Assembly: GCF_023078455.1 (NCBI RefSeq)
Contig: NZ_CP095740.1
Location: 3,584,001-3,648,000, forward strand
Length of the DNA: 64,000 bases
From: Luteibacter aegosomatis
GTDB taxonomy: Bacteria; Pseudomonadota; Gammaproteobacteria; Xanthomonadales; Rhodanobacteraceae
Direction of reading: 5' to 3'
Notes under the pieces: generated by a model
Told to the model about the DNA's origin: nothing
Database searches by the model: none
The model's input: the letters and a program-made list of their open reading frames with translations, nothing else
In this document: positions 1 through 8,580 of the stretch, one piece after another
How the letters are laid out: each line of letters opens with the position of its first letter
Position numbering within the stretch: position 1 is the first letter of the stretch
Translations under genes and position numbers: made by a program

Positions 1-2
1 TG

Positions 3-356
3 GTGGGAGTGCTGCACACCGACAGCCTCGGCGAGCGATTCCCCGGGCTGGACGATCCCGCCGCCACCGGGACCGCCGCCGGCATCATCTACATGCCCCT
101 GGAGTCGGGCACGACGACGGCGGCGCTGATGTGGACGCGAACGGAGCAGGTCCGCCAAGTCCGCTGGGGCGGCAATCCGTCGCTCGCCAAACTGGAGACC
201 ATTCCCGGCGCGCGCCTGTCGCCACGGCAGAGTTTCGCCGCCTGGCAGGAAACCGTGCGCGGGCGTTCGCGCCCCTGGTCTCGCCAGCACCTGGATTCGG
301 CGCGGGGCCTGCGCGTGCTCATCGAACTGATGTCGGCGCGGAATCCGGCCGCCTGA
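3..356 (+). CDS. Bacteriophytochrome, C-terminal part (PHY domain end), truncated by window edge
   Basis: The 117 visible codons match the end of a bacteriophytochrome PHY domain. They include a WGG element (residues 55-57), the PRxSF motif of the phytochrome tongue as PRQSF (residues 74-78), and the stretch ETVRGRSRPWS that normally leads into the connecting helix. The frame stops about 25 residues later (RVLIELMSARNPAA), and the next gene begins 51 bases on, so no histidine kinase, GGDEF or PAS output domain follows. Phytochromes bind a bilin in PAS-GAF-PHY and pass the light state to an output module. Here the photosensory core appears to end the protein. The chromophore-binding part lies outside the window, so this identification rests on the PHY tail alone. 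Confidence 0.8.
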   Translation: MGVLHTDSLGERFPGLDDPAATGTAAGIIYMPLESGTTTAALMWTRTEQVRQVRWGGNPSLAKLETIPGARLSPRQSFAAWQETVRGRSRPWSRQHLDSARGLRVLIELMSARNPAA

Positions 357-407
357 GGCGCGCGACGCGGTGACATCGGCTTTCGCGGAGCGCTATAAGA
401 TGACTCC

Positions 408-1112
408 ATGACCGACCGCGTCCGCCTCTTCCAGACCTTGCCGCACACCTGCGGCTACTACGCCGAGCGGACGGCGCAGAATCTCGTCGTCGATCCCGGC
501 GCGCCGCACCTCGACCGCCTGTACGGCCCCGCCCTGTCCAAAGGGTTCCGTCGCGCGGGAGGCCACCTTTACCTGCCGCAATGCAACGGCTGCCAGGCCT
601 GCGTACCCTGTCGCATCGACGTGGAGCGATTCGAGCCCAACCGTACGCAGCAGCGCTGCCTGAAGCGCAACGCCGACCTGACGGTCACAGAGGCGATACC
701 GGGTTTCACGCACGAACGGCATGCGCTGTACGAACGCTATCTCCAGGCGCGGCACAGCGGCGGCGGCATGGATTCGGCCGACGCCGACGATTTCCAGCGG
801 TTCCTGAGCGCGCCGTGGAGCCCGACGCTGTTCATGGAATTTCGCCGGGGCGATCGCCTGCTGGGCGTGGCCGTCACCGACGTGTTGCTGGCCGGCGTCT
901 CGGCGGTCTATACCTTCTTCGACCCCGACGAATCGGCGCGCAGCATCGGCACCTTCGGCGTTCTCCAGCAGGTGGACCTGGCCAGGCGTCGCGGCATCCC
1001 CTACCTCTACCTCGGTTTCTGGATCGCCAACCATCCCAAGATGGATTACAAGCGCCGTTTCCACGCGCTCGAAGTGCGTCGCCACGGCCGCTGGATCGCG
1101 ATGCCCGACTGA
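408..1112 (+). CDS. bpt: Aspartate/glutamate leucyltransferase
   Basis: Bpt transfers leucine from Leu-tRNA to proteins that expose N-terminal Asp or Glu, marking them for ClpS/ClpAP in the N-degron pathway; it is cytosolic. The 234-residue protein has the family's usual length. It shows the N-terminal Cys cluster, with C15 and then CNGCQACVPCRI (residues 59-70), and the C-terminal half keeps the GNAT-like signature YLGFWIANHPKMDYK followed by FHALE. The ATG at 408 is the natural start, with MTDRVRLFQT typical of the family. Older annotation calls these proteins arginyltransferases (ate), but the bacterial clade is Bpt. The gene stands alone between the phytochrome remnant and a minus-strand operon. 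Confidence 0.93.
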   Translation: MTDRVRLFQTLPHTCGYYAERTAQNLVVDPGAPHLDRLYGPALSKGFRRAGGHLYLPQCNGCQACVPCRIDVERFEPNRTQQRCLKRNADLTVTEAIPGFTHERHALYERYLQARHSGGGMDSADADDFQRFLSAPWSPTLFMEFRRGDRLLGVAVTDVLLAGVSAVYTFFDPDESARSIGTFGVLQQVDLARRRGIPYLYLGFWIANHPKMDYKRRFHALEVRRHGRWIAMPD

Positions 1113-1196
1113 CGGTGCGACGGCGGGATTCCGCCCCCTCCGCGACCGCAGGGGGGCGGCCGGTCGTATCGGCGAATGGCGCTACGACGAAGCCCG

Positions 1197-2000
1197 TCAG
1201 GCCCTGGCTCGTGCCCAGCAAGAGATCACGCGGTGGATCTCCTCGACCCCGTCGAACAACGCCGCCGGCCCCGGCTGGAGAATCAGGGGCGACTTGATTT
1301 CGTGCAGTTCGCCGTCGCGCACGGCGGGCACGTCGGCCCAACCCGGTCGCGCCGCCACGTGCTCCGGGCGAAACCGCTTGCCGCACCACGAACCCAGCAC
1401 GATATCGGGCGAGCGGCGCACCACTTCCAGGGGATCGGCGAGGATGCGCTGTTTCGCCAGAGGCTCTTCGAGCAATTCGGGAAACACGTCATCGCCGCCG
1501 GCGATGCGCACCAATTCACCCACCCAGCGGATGCCGGTGATGAGCGGTTCGTCCCATTCCTCGAAATACACGCGCGGACGGCGCGGCAGCGCCGCGGCGA
1601 GCGTCGCGATGCGGGCGAGGTTCGCTTCGGCCAGGTCGGCCAGCGCGTGCGCTTTCGGCGCCGCGCCCACCATCGCGCCGAGCCGGCGGATGTACGCGAC
1701 GATACCTTCGACGCTTCGGTGGTTGCTGATCCACACTTCCACGCCCGCCCGTATGAGCTCGCGCGCGATGTCGGCCTGGATGTCGGAAAATCCGATCGCG
1801 AGATCGGGCTTCAGGTCCAGGATCTGGCCGATCTTCGCGCTCGTGAACGCGGATACCTTAGGCTTTTCCTTGCGCGCACGAGGCGGCCGCACGGTGAATC
1901 CGGAGATGCCGACGATGCGGTGCTCCTCGCCGATCGCGTAGAGGATTTCCGTCGGCTCTTCGGTGAGGCAGACGATGCGTTGCGGATAAGCGTCCGGCAT
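1197..2000 (-). CDS. Cobalamin/metallophore ABC substrate-binding-like protein (BtuF family)
   Basis: The 267-residue protein has the BtuF/FhuD helical-backbone fold pattern: PQRIVCLTEEPTEILYAIG at the N terminus, then VGISGFTVRPP, a KPDLAIGFSDIQ segment, and a second lobe with FEEWDEPLITGIRWV and GGDDVFPEL. No signal peptide or lipobox is visible, although classical BtuF proteins are periplasmic, so it may act in the cytosol or use another route. No permease or ATPase gene is adjacent. The ATG at 2000 overlaps the yjbQ stop by one base (TGATG); a TTG one codon upstream is less likely. It is the last gene of the pdxH-yjbQ operon. The ligand is unknown; the cobalamin label is inferred from the family only. 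Confidence 0.8.
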   Translation of the reverse strand: MPDAYPQRIVCLTEEPTEILYAIGEEHRIVGISGFTVRPPRARKEKPKVSAFTSAKIGQILDLKPDLAIGFSDIQADIARELIRAGVEVWISNHRSVEGIVAYIRRLGAMVGAAPKAHALADLAEANLARIATLAAALPRRPRVYFEEWDEPLITGIRWVGELVRIAGGDDVFPELLEEPLAKQRILADPLEVVRRSPDIVLGSWCGKRFRPEHVAARPGWADVPAVRDGELHEIKSPLILQPGPAALFDGVEEIHRVISCWARARA

Positions 2001-2440
2001 CAATGCCCCGAAACGGTGATGGTGATCTTGCGCTGGTGGGCTTCGTGGCGATGCTCGTAGAGGAACAGGCCTTGCCAGGTACCGAGCAGCGGGCGGGCGT
2101 TATGCACGGGCACGGAAATCGATACGCCGGTGAGCACCGATCGGACGTGGGCCGGCATGTCGTCGGGGCCTTCGTCACGGTGGCGGAACAAGGGATCGCC
2201 ATCGGGCACCAGCCGGGCGAAGAATCGCTCCAGGTCGGCCACCACGGTGGGATCGGCGTTCTCGCCGATCAGCAGCGACGCGCTCGTATGCTGCACGAAG
2301 ACATGGGCGATACCCGTGTTCACACCGCTGGCGGCGATGGCGTCGGCCAGACGGTCGGTAACCTCGACGAGCGACCGGCCGCGCGTATGCACGGTGACGG
2401 TGGACTGCGCAACGTGCTGAACGGGCTGAGCGCGGCTCAT
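2000..2440 (-). CDS. yjbQ: YjbQ/UPF0047 family protein
   Basis: This 146-residue protein belongs to the YjbQ (UPF0047) family, for which a weak secondary thiamine-phosphate synthase activity has been reported. It carries the family signatures HVFVQHTSASLLIGENADP (residues 47-65), then HRDEGPDDMPAHVRS with the conserved HxxEGPDDMPAH, and GTWQGLFLYEHR near the end. The ATG at 2440 gives MSRAQPVQHV. The frame stays open upstream, but that stretch is antisense to pdxH-coding sequence. It lies 7 bases after pdxH and overlaps the next gene by one base, so the three are probably cotranscribed. Proximity to a B6 enzyme fits a loose vitamin theme. Confidence 0.9.
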   Translation of the reverse strand: MSRAQPVQHVAQSTVTVHTRGRSLVEVTDRLADAIAASGVNTGIAHVFVQHTSASLLIGENADPTVVADLERFFARLVPDGDPLFRHRDEGPDDMPAHVRSVLTGVSISVPVHNARPLLGTWQGLFLYEHRHEAHQRKITITVSGH

Positions 2441-2447
2441 GGCGACC

Positions 2448-3032
<585 letters not shown>

Positions 3033-3053
3033 GACGGGCTATGCTTGACGGCC

Positions 3054-3905
3054 ATGGAAGCCCACGATGCTAGCACGCTGGCCGATGCCGTCCTCGCACG
3101 TTTTGTCGCGCCGGCCGGACGGGCTCGGGCGCCGTTCGTGCTGGGCGTGTCCGGCCTGCAGGGCAGCGGCAAGAGCACGCTGGCGGCCGGCCTCGTCGCG
3201 CGGGCCGGCGAACTCGGCTGGGGTGCCGTGGCCCTGTCGCTGGACGACGCCTACCTCACGCGCGCCGAGCGAGACACGCTGGGCCGGGAGGTCCATCCGC
3301 TGCTGCGCACACGCGGCGTGCCCGGTACCCACGACCTCGCCCTGATCGGCTCCACGCTCGATGCGCTGGGCAAGGCATCCGTCGAGTCGCCCGTCGCCGT
3401 GCCACGCTTCGACAAGGGCCACGACGACCGTGACGACGCGCACCTGTGGCCGGTGGTGGCCGAACCGCCCTCCCTGGTGGTGCTGGAAGGATGGTGCCTC
3501 GGGCTGGATCCGCAGGACGACGCCGCGTTGGCCGAGCCGGTGAACGCGCTGGAACGCGACGAGGACCGCGACGGAACGTGGCGGCGTTGGGTCAACGTGC
3601 GTCTGGCCGGGTATGCGTCGATCTGGCGGCGGCTCGATGCGCTGGTGGTGTTGCAGGCGCCATCGTGGGAAATCGTGGCGCGTTGGCGCGACGAGGCCGA
3701 GCGGCCGTTGCGCGAACGGGGCGAGCCGCGGGCGATGGATGCCGATGCGTTGTCGCGGTTCCTGCAGCATTACGAGCGGTTGAGCCGGCATGCGTTGGCG
3801 ACCCTGGGGCCCAAAGCCGATTTACTGCTCGTTTTGGACGAGGACCGTCGCGTCGCCGCTTCGCATGAATCGCGGACAGGGTCCGCTCCCACCCTTCGGT
3901 GGTGA
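3054..3905 (+). CDS. P-loop kinase, D-glycerate 3-kinase/Tda10-like
   Basis: The 283-residue protein has a P-loop GVSGLQGSGKST (Walker A) near residue 30, LSLDDAYLT, and FDKGHDDR followed by VVLEGWCLGL, the pattern of plant GLYK and yeast Tda10 kinases in the phosphoribulokinase/uridine kinase superfamily. The likely substrate is D-glycerate, by family only. The ATG at 3054 (MEAHDAS) is chosen because the open frame upstream is antisense to pdxH. The stop codon lies inside a REP hairpin (3865-3948), so the last dozen residues (SHESRTGSAPTLRW) are encoded by the repeat. That tail is therefore unlikely to be conserved in homologues. Confidence 0.8.
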   Translation: MEAHDASTLADAVLARFVAPAGRARAPFVLGVSGLQGSGKSTLAAGLVARAGELGWGAVALSLDDAYLTRAERDTLGREVHPLLRTRGVPGTHDLALIGSTLDALGKASVESPVAVPRFDKGHDDRDDAHLWPVVAEPPSLVVLEGWCLGLDPQDDAALAEPVNALERDEDRDGTWRRWVNVRLAGYASIWRRLDALVVLQAPSWEIVARWRDEAERPLRERGEPRAMDADALSRFLQHYERLSRHALATLGPKADLLLVLDEDRRVAASHESRTGSAPTLRW

Positions 3906-3948
3906 GACTGCTACCGCAAGGTGGGAGCGGACCCTGTCCGCGATTCAT
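3865..3948. repeat. REP-like hairpin, class A
   Basis: Imperfect inverted repeat of about 84 bases. Each arm reads from the outside as ATCGCGGACAGGGTCCGC then TCCCACC(C)TTCGGT, with a short loop around GTGAGACTG. It lies between the convergent kinase and epimerase genes and supplies the kinase stop codon. Sister copies are at 7981, 39002 and 43066. It may also act as a bidirectional transcription terminator. Confidence 0.9.
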
Positions 3949-3957
3949 GTCGCGATA

Positions 3958-4797
3958 TCACGGCAACAACGCGGCATATCCCTCGCGCGCATCCGGCCAC
4001 CGGCACCGAAACCCGCTTGCCCGCAGCAAGGCATTCGACAACCGCTTGCTGCCGACGCCCGCCGGTGCCGGTCCATCCGGCGGCAAGGGCGCGCCCAGAA
4101 GCCGCGCCACGTGGTCGTAAAGCACGTCGATCGGCAACGGCGTGTCGTCCACCCCGACGTAGACGGGGGCGGGCGATGCCAACGTAAGCACGTGCGCCAG
4201 CGCCGCGGCCGCGTCGTCCACGTGGATGCGGTTGGCGTACACGCGCTTTCCGCGCGGCACCCCCGCTTTGCCTTCGCGCAGGCGGTCGAACAACTGCGTG
4301 CGCCCCGGGCCGTACAGACCGGCCAGCCGTACCGCCACCCCGTCGGGGCCGAGAAGGCTTTCAGCCTCCCGCAATACGCGTCCGTTGAAACCTGGCGGGT
4401 CGGTCGGCGTGCGCTCGTCGACCCAGCCGTCGCCATGCTCGCCGTAGACGGCCGAGGAAGACACGAACACGGTCCGCTTCGGTGGCTCGGGCAACGCCGC
4501 GACCAGATGCCGCAAGCCGTCGACGAACAGGGCGCGGTAGGCCGCCTCCTCGCGCCGGTCCGGCGCCGGGGCGAACACCAGCGCATCCACGGCGGGGAGG
4601 CCACGCAATGTGTCCGGCCGGGTAAGGTCGCCACGCACCCGGCGCAGGCCATCGCCCGCATCCGCGACGTCGCTGCGTCGCAGGGCATGCACGCGATGTC
4701 CGCGCCCGGCGAGCAGGCGCGCGGTGCGCAGGCCGACATCGCCGGCCCCTGCGACGAGGATGGTGTGATATCTCGGAGGCGGGCTTGTTGCTAGCAT
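3958..4797 (-). CDS. SDR-family NAD-dependent epimerase/reductase
   Basis: This 279-residue Rossmann-fold protein resembles the YeeZ/NAD(P)-dependent epimerase group. It has ILVAGAGDVG (GxGxxG nucleotide-binding loop, residues 13-22), a typical SSSAVYGEHGDGWVDE segment with catalytic-type Ser and Tyr, and RLAGLYGPGR and NRIHVDDAA, which are standard for atypical extended SDRs. The ATG at 4797 (MLATSPPPRYHT) is the best start. It lies only 8 bases from the oppositely oriented aroK start at 4805, so the two genes share a very compact divergent start region. Substrate unknown. Confidence 0.85.
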   Translation of the reverse strand: MLATSPPPRYHTILVAGAGDVGLRTARLLAGRGHRVHALRRSDVADAGDGLRRVRGDLTRPDTLRGLPAVDALVFAPAPDRREEAAYRALFVDGLRHLVAALPEPPKRTVFVSSSAVYGEHGDGWVDERTPTDPPGFNGRVLREAESLLGPDGVAVRLAGLYGPGRTQLFDRLREGKAGVPRGKRVYANRIHVDDAAAALAHVLTLASPAPVYVGVDDTPLPIDVLYDHVARLLGAPLPPDGPAPAGVGSKRLSNALLRASGFRCRWPDAREGYAALLP

Positions 4798-4804
4798 GGG
4801 AGCG

Positions 4805-5335
4805 ATGAATCCTTCGCCCAACCTGTTTCTCGTCGGCCCCACGGGGGCCGGCAAGACCACGATCGGACAGCGCCTCGCGGCGCATTACGGCTTGCCGTTC
4901 GTCGATCTCGACGTGGAAATCGAGACCCGTTACGGCGATACGGTAGCGACGATCTTCGAACGCGAGGGCGAAGCCGGTTTCCGTTCGCGCGAGCGCGCGT
5001 ACCTGGACGAGTTCAGCCGCCGCCCGGGCATCGTACTCGCCACGGGTGCCGGCGCGGTACTCGACCCGGCCAACCGCGACGCGCTGGTGGCCCGCGGTAC
5101 CGTGCTGATGCTCGGCGTCGAGGTCGACGAACAGCTCGACCGGCTGCGCCACGACGGCACCCGCCCGATGATCGCAGGCGACGACCGCCGCGGCCGCCTG
5201 GCATCGCTGGCCGAATCCCGCAACCACCTCTACGAGGAGATCGCGGACCTGATCTTCCGCGGACGGCACGAAGGCGTCGACGACGCCGTTCCGCGCGCCA
5301 TCGCCCTCCTCGACCGCCACTGGAAACGCTCGTGA
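4805..5335 (+). CDS. aroK: Shikimate kinase
   Basis: AroK phosphorylates shikimate at the 3-hydroxyl using ATP in the chorismate pathway. The 176-residue protein has Walker A GPTGAGKTT (residues 10-18), the shikimate-binding DLDVEIE, FRSRER, and the lid region RPMIAGDDRRGR. The usual ATGGGA loop reads ATGAGAV here, a Gly-to-Ala change. The ATG at 4805 (MNPSPNLFLVG) matches family N termini better than an in-frame ATG at 4796 that would nearly touch the divergent epimerase start. Its stop overlaps the aroB start (TGATG), so the two are translationally coupled. Confidence 0.94.
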   Translation: MNPSPNLFLVGPTGAGKTTIGQRLAAHYGLPFVDLDVEIETRYGDTVATIFEREGEAGFRSRERAYLDEFSRRPGIVLATGAGAVLDPANRDALVARGTVLMLGVEVDEQLDRLRHDGTRPMIAGDDRRGRLASLAESRNHLYEEIADLIFRGRHEGVDDAVPRAIALLDRHWKRS

Positions 5336-6405
5336 TGCAAACCGTCGACGTCGAACTGGCCGGACGCGGCTACCCCGTATGGATCGGCCCCGGCCTGCTG
5401 GCGGACAGTGCGCGCTGGCGCGCGCGCATCCGCGGCCGCCATGTCCTGGTGGTGAGCAACACCACCGTCGCGCCGCTGTATCTCGCCGCCCTGGCGAAGG
5501 GGCTCGATGGCCTGCACTGGTCGTCGTATCTGCTCGACGACGGCGAGACGCACAAGACCTTCGCCAACGTCGGCAAGGTACTCGACGCGCTCGGGCAGCT
5601 CGGCGCCACGCGCGACGCCTGCGTGATCGCCCTGGGCGGCGGCGTGGTCGGCGACCTCGCCGGTTTCGCCGCGGCCTGCTGGATGCGCGGCATCGATTTC
5701 ATCCAGGTGCCGACCACGCTGCTGGCGATGGTCGACTCCTCCGTGGGCGGCAAGACCGGCGTGAACCTGCCCGTGGGCAAGAACCTCGCCGGTGCGTTCC
5801 ACCAGCCGCGTGCGGTGGTGGCCGACACCGACCTGCTCGCGACCCTGCCCCAGCGCGAATACCTCGCCGGCGTGGCCGAGATCGTCAAGGGCGCCGCCAT
5901 CGGCGACCTGCCCTTCTTCGAGTGGCTGGAGACGAACGCGGACGCGCTCGCACGCCGCGAGGGTGCCGTGCTCGTGGAGGCCATCGCGCGCAAGTGCCGC
6001 TACAAGGCGGGCGTGGTGGCGCGAGACGAAACCGAACAGGGCGAGCGCGCGTTGCTCAACCTCGGCCACACGTTCGGCCACGCGCTGGAAACGGCAGGCA
6101 ACTACAGCGAGATCCTGCACGGCGAAGGCGTCGCCATCGGCATGGTGCTGGCGGCCCGTCTGTCGGAACGGCTGGGCATGGCGCCGGAGACGGATACGCG
6201 TCGCCTCATCGCCCTGCTCGAACGGCTGGGGCTGCCGGTGGCGCCGTCGAAGGTACATACCGCCAGCCGCCTGCTCGACCTGATGCGCCTGGACAAGAAG
6301 AACACGGCCGGGACGTTGCGCCTGATCCTGTGGCGAGGCATCGGCCGGGCGGAGATCGTGTCGGGCGTGAGGGACGACGACGTGCTCGGCGTGCTTGAGG
6401 CCTAG
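5335..6405 (+). CDS. aroB: 3-Dehydroquinate synthase
   Basis: AroB converts DAHP to 3-dehydroquinate, the second step of the shikimate pathway, using NAD+ and a divalent metal. The 356-residue length is standard. Visible elements are DDGETHKTF, the nucleotide motif ALGGGVVGDLAGFAA, PTTLLAMVDSSVGGKTGVN, the metal ligand region AEIVKGA, and LNLGHTFGHALE with HGEGVAIGM. The ATG at 5335 overlaps the aroK stop by one base; a GTG one codon earlier is possible. The aroK-aroB pair followed by hemE is a common order in Xanthomonadales. Confidence 0.97.
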   Translation: MQTVDVELAGRGYPVWIGPGLLADSARWRARIRGRHVLVVSNTTVAPLYLAALAKGLDGLHWSSYLLDDGETHKTFANVGKVLDALGQLGATRDACVIALGGGVVGDLAGFAAACWMRGIDFIQVPTTLLAMVDSSVGGKTGVNLPVGKNLAGAFHQPRAVVADTDLLATLPQREYLAGVAEIVKGAAIGDLPFFEWLETNADALARREGAVLVEAIARKCRYKAGVVARDETEQGERALLNLGHTFGHALETAGNYSEILHGEGVAIGMVLAARLSERLGMAPETDTRRLIALLERLGLPVAPSKVHTASRLLDLMRLDKKNTAGTLRLILWRGIGRAEIVSGVRDDDVLGVLEA

Positions 6406-6448
6406 AAGCCGTAGCGACGCGTTCGCCTGACCGAATGCCCGGGGCTGG

Positions 6449-6468
6449 ATCCCGGCGTACGCCGGGAT
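6449..6468. repeat. Perfect palindrome, GCGTACGC-centred (class C)
   Basis: A perfect 20-base palindrome, ATCCCGGCGTACGCCGGGAT, lies in the 239-base gap after aroB. It is flanked by GGGGCTGG on the left and GACGGTGAGG on the right. A related copy (TTCCTGCGTACGCAGGAA) sits at 27564, and another related element occurs near 63161. The remainder of this gap shows no other clear signal. Confidence 0.75.
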
Positions 6469-6644
6469 GACGGTGAGGCAATCCATGACCTTATCCGTTG
6501 CCATGCTCCCGGAAGCGACGAGCATACGGCGCGCGATCGGACCCATGCGGGAACGGGAACCCAGGGCCAGGCATGCGGTTATCGCCCGGACGGCACGCGG
6601 AAATGCCCTACAATGGCGGGCCCTGCGCCAGCGCGGATCGCCCG

Positions 6645-6908
6645 ATGCGGATTTACCTGCAAACCATGCCCGAAGCCGGGAACGAAGCCCCCCGGTTCGT
6701 CCAGATCACCCTCGAGCAGGATCTGTTCGGCGGCTGGACGCTCTACCGCGAGAGCGGCGTGCAGGGTGGCAAGACCATGCTCAAGCGCGAGGTTTTCCTC
6801 GAACGGGACAAGGCCCTGGACGCCTTCACCAAGGCACGCGACGCGCAGATCAAGAAGGGGTTCAAGGTGATGTTCTCGCAAGGCCAGGAGTCCGCGCATG
6901 GCCGCTGA
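6645..6908 (+). CDS. WGR domain protein
   Basis: An 87-residue protein made almost entirely of one WGR domain. [20 protein letters not shown] carries a WTLYRESG variant of the W-G-R signature, followed by [24 protein letters not shown] domains occur in PARPs and MolR-type proteins, and as stand-alone small proteins thought to bind nucleic acid. The ATG at 6645 ([12 protein letters not shown]) is preferred over upstream in-frame starts, which would add 49 residues of unlikely composition. The gene overlaps hemE by 11 bases, suggesting translational coupling. Its role next to haem synthesis is unknown. Confidence 0.8.
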   Translation: MRIYLQTMPEAGNEAPRFVQITLEQDLFGGWTLYRESGVQGGKTMLKREVFLERDKALDAFTKARDAQIKKGFKVMFSQGQESAHGR

Positions 6909-7971
6909 CGTCCTTCGCAACGATCGCTTCTTGCGCGCCCTGCGCCGCGAGGCCACCGACACCACGCCGATCTGGGTGATGCGCCAGGCCGGCCGTTACC
7001 TGCCGGAATACCGCGCCACGCGCAGCAAGGCCGGCAGCTTCATGGGTTTGGCGACGAACCCCGAGTTCGCCTGCGAGGTCACGTTGCAACCGCTCGAACG
7101 CTTCGAGCTCGATGCCGCGATCCTCTTCTCCGACATCCTCACCATTCCCGACGCGATGGGCCTGGGCCTGTCGTTCGCGCAGGGCGAAGGCCCGCGCTTC
7201 GCGCACCCGGTTCGCGACGCGGCCGCCATCGAACGCCTTGCGGTGCCCGACATGGACGGCGAGCTGCGTTACGTGATGGACGCCGTGCGCCTGATCCGCA
7301 AGGAACTGGACGGCCGCGTGCCGCTCATCGGCTTCTCCGGCAGCCCCTGGACGCTCGCCTGCTACATGGTCGAAGGCGAGGGCTCGCGCGATTTCGCGCG
7401 GGTGAAGGCCCTGGCCTGGAACGACCCCGCCCTCGCCCACCGTCTGCTCGACACGATCGCGCGTTCGGTGGCCGCGTATCTGATCGCCCAGGCCCATGCG
7501 GGCGCGCAGGCGCTGATGGTGTTCGACACCTGGGGCGGCCTGCTCGGCCCCGCGTCGTTCCGCGAGTTCTCGCTCCGCTACATGGCACAGGTGGTCGAGG
7601 CATTGAAGGCCGACGCGGCCAGCCGCGACCTGCCCGTGATCCTCTTTTCAAAGGGCGCCAACGGGCACCTCGAAGCCATCGCCGACACCGGATGCGACGG
7701 CGTGGGGCTGGACTGGACGATCGATATCGGCGAAGCGCGCCGCCGCATCGGTGCGCGCGTGGCGTTGCAGGGCAATCTCGATCCGTCGGTGCTGCGCGCA
7801 TCACCGGACGTGGTGCGGCGTGAAGCGCGTGCCGTGCTGGATGCCTTCGGCAACCACCCGGGGCACGTGTTCAACCTGGGCCACGGCATCACGCCGGAGG
7901 TGGACCCGGAGAACGTGAAGGTGCTGGTGGATACGGTGCACGAGCACGGCCGGGTGATCCGAAAGCGCTAA
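6898..7971 (+). CDS. hemE: Uroporphyrinogen decarboxylase
   Basis: HemE removes the four acetate carboxyls of uroporphyrinogen III to give coproporphyrinogen III in cytosolic haem synthesis. The 357-residue protein contains the signature [14 protein letters not shown] (residues 26-39) with the substrate-binding Arg, [15 protein letters not shown] with the catalytic-site Asp, [17 protein letters not shown], and the C-terminal GNLDPSVL and [17 protein letters not shown]. Start and length fit the family. It overlaps the WGR gene and ends 9 bases before a REP hairpin that probably terminates transcription. Confidence 0.97.
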   Translation: MAADVLRNDRFLRALRREATDTTPIWVMRQAGRYLPEYRATRSKAGSFMGLATNPEFACEVTLQPLERFELDAAILFSDILTIPDAMGLGLSFAQGEGPRFAHPVRDAAAIERLAVPDMDGELRYVMDAVRLIRKELDGRVPLIGFSGSPWTLACYMVEGEGSRDFARVKALAWNDPALAHRLLDTIARSVAAYLIAQAHAGAQALMVFDTWGGLLGPASFREFSLRYMAQVVEALKADAASRDLPVILFSKGANGHLEAIADTGCDGVGLDWTIDIGEARRRIGARVALQGNLDPSVLRASPDVVRREARAVLDAFGNHPGHVFNLGHGITPEVDPENVKVLVDTVHEHGRVIRKR

Positions 7972-7980
7972 GGCACCTCG

Positions 7981-8058
7981 AATCGCCGACAGGGTCCGCT
8001 CCCACCCTTCGGTAGGAAAGTCCACTACCGAAGGGTGGGAGCGGACCCTGCCCGCGAT
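7981..8058. repeat. REP-like hairpin, class A
   Basis: Near-perfect inverted repeat. The arms are CGACAGGGTCCGCTCCCACC plus CTTCGGTAG and its complement, and the loop is GAAAGTCCA. It fills the space between convergent hemE and the TPR lipoprotein gene and could terminate both. Confidence 0.9.
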
Positions 8059-8064
8059 GAGGGA

Positions 8065-8577
8065 TCAGAAGCGGTTGGGCCCCGCGATGTGGCACTTGCC
8101 CAACTCGGAGCGCGCGGCCATCGCGCCGGTCTGGTCGTTGGCGACCATGCGCATTTCGTAGATCGTCTGCCAGTTGCGCGCGCACAGGCTGCCCGACTTC
8201 GGGCCCATCTCGAACGACTGCTTCGCGAGCTTCTCGGCCGACGCGTAATCCTGCTTGCGCACCGCGACTTCGGCGCGGTCCTGGATGAGTTCCGGCGCCT
8301 CGGGCGCGAGCTTCAACGCCTGTACGAGCTTGGCGTCGGCGTCGTCGTACTTGCCGGCACGCTCGTCGGTCATCGCCGACTGTTCCAGACCCTGCACGCC
8401 CGGGTCGCGAAGCGGCGCGACCTCGATGGCCGACTTCTCGCGTTCGCCAGCGGCGCGGATCTGCGCGACGATGTCGTACGCGGGTTGGGTGGGACGGGTG
8501 GCCTGCGGCGGGGCGGGCTGGCTACAGGCGGCGACGAGCGCAACGGCGGCGATGGCGCAAAAACGAAGGCGATGCAT
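8065..8577 (-). CDS. TPR-type lipoprotein
   Basis: A 170-residue protein with a lipoprotein signal peptide: MHRLRFCAIAAVALVAACSQ, lipobox VAAC with the acylated Cys at residue 18. After a Pro-rich linker there are tetratricopeptide-like helices (SAMTDERAGKYDDADAKLVQ, then APELIQDRAEVAVRKQDYASA) of the kind used for protein contacts in the periplasm. It starts 3 bases after the mrcB stop in the same direction, so it is probably cotranscribed with PBP1b and may assist it at the outer membrane, in the manner of regulators such as LpoB. That role is inferred from position only, since the sequence is not LpoB-like. Confidence 0.8.
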   Translation of the reverse strand: MHRLRFCAIAAVALVAACSQPAPPQATRPTQPAYDIVAQIRAAGEREKSAIEVAPLRDPGVQGLEQSAMTDERAGKYDDADAKLVQALKLAPEAPELIQDRAEVAVRKQDYASAEKLAKQSFEMGPKSGSLCARNWQTIYEMRMVANDQTGAMAARSELGKCHIAGPNRF

Positions 8578-8580
8578 GGG

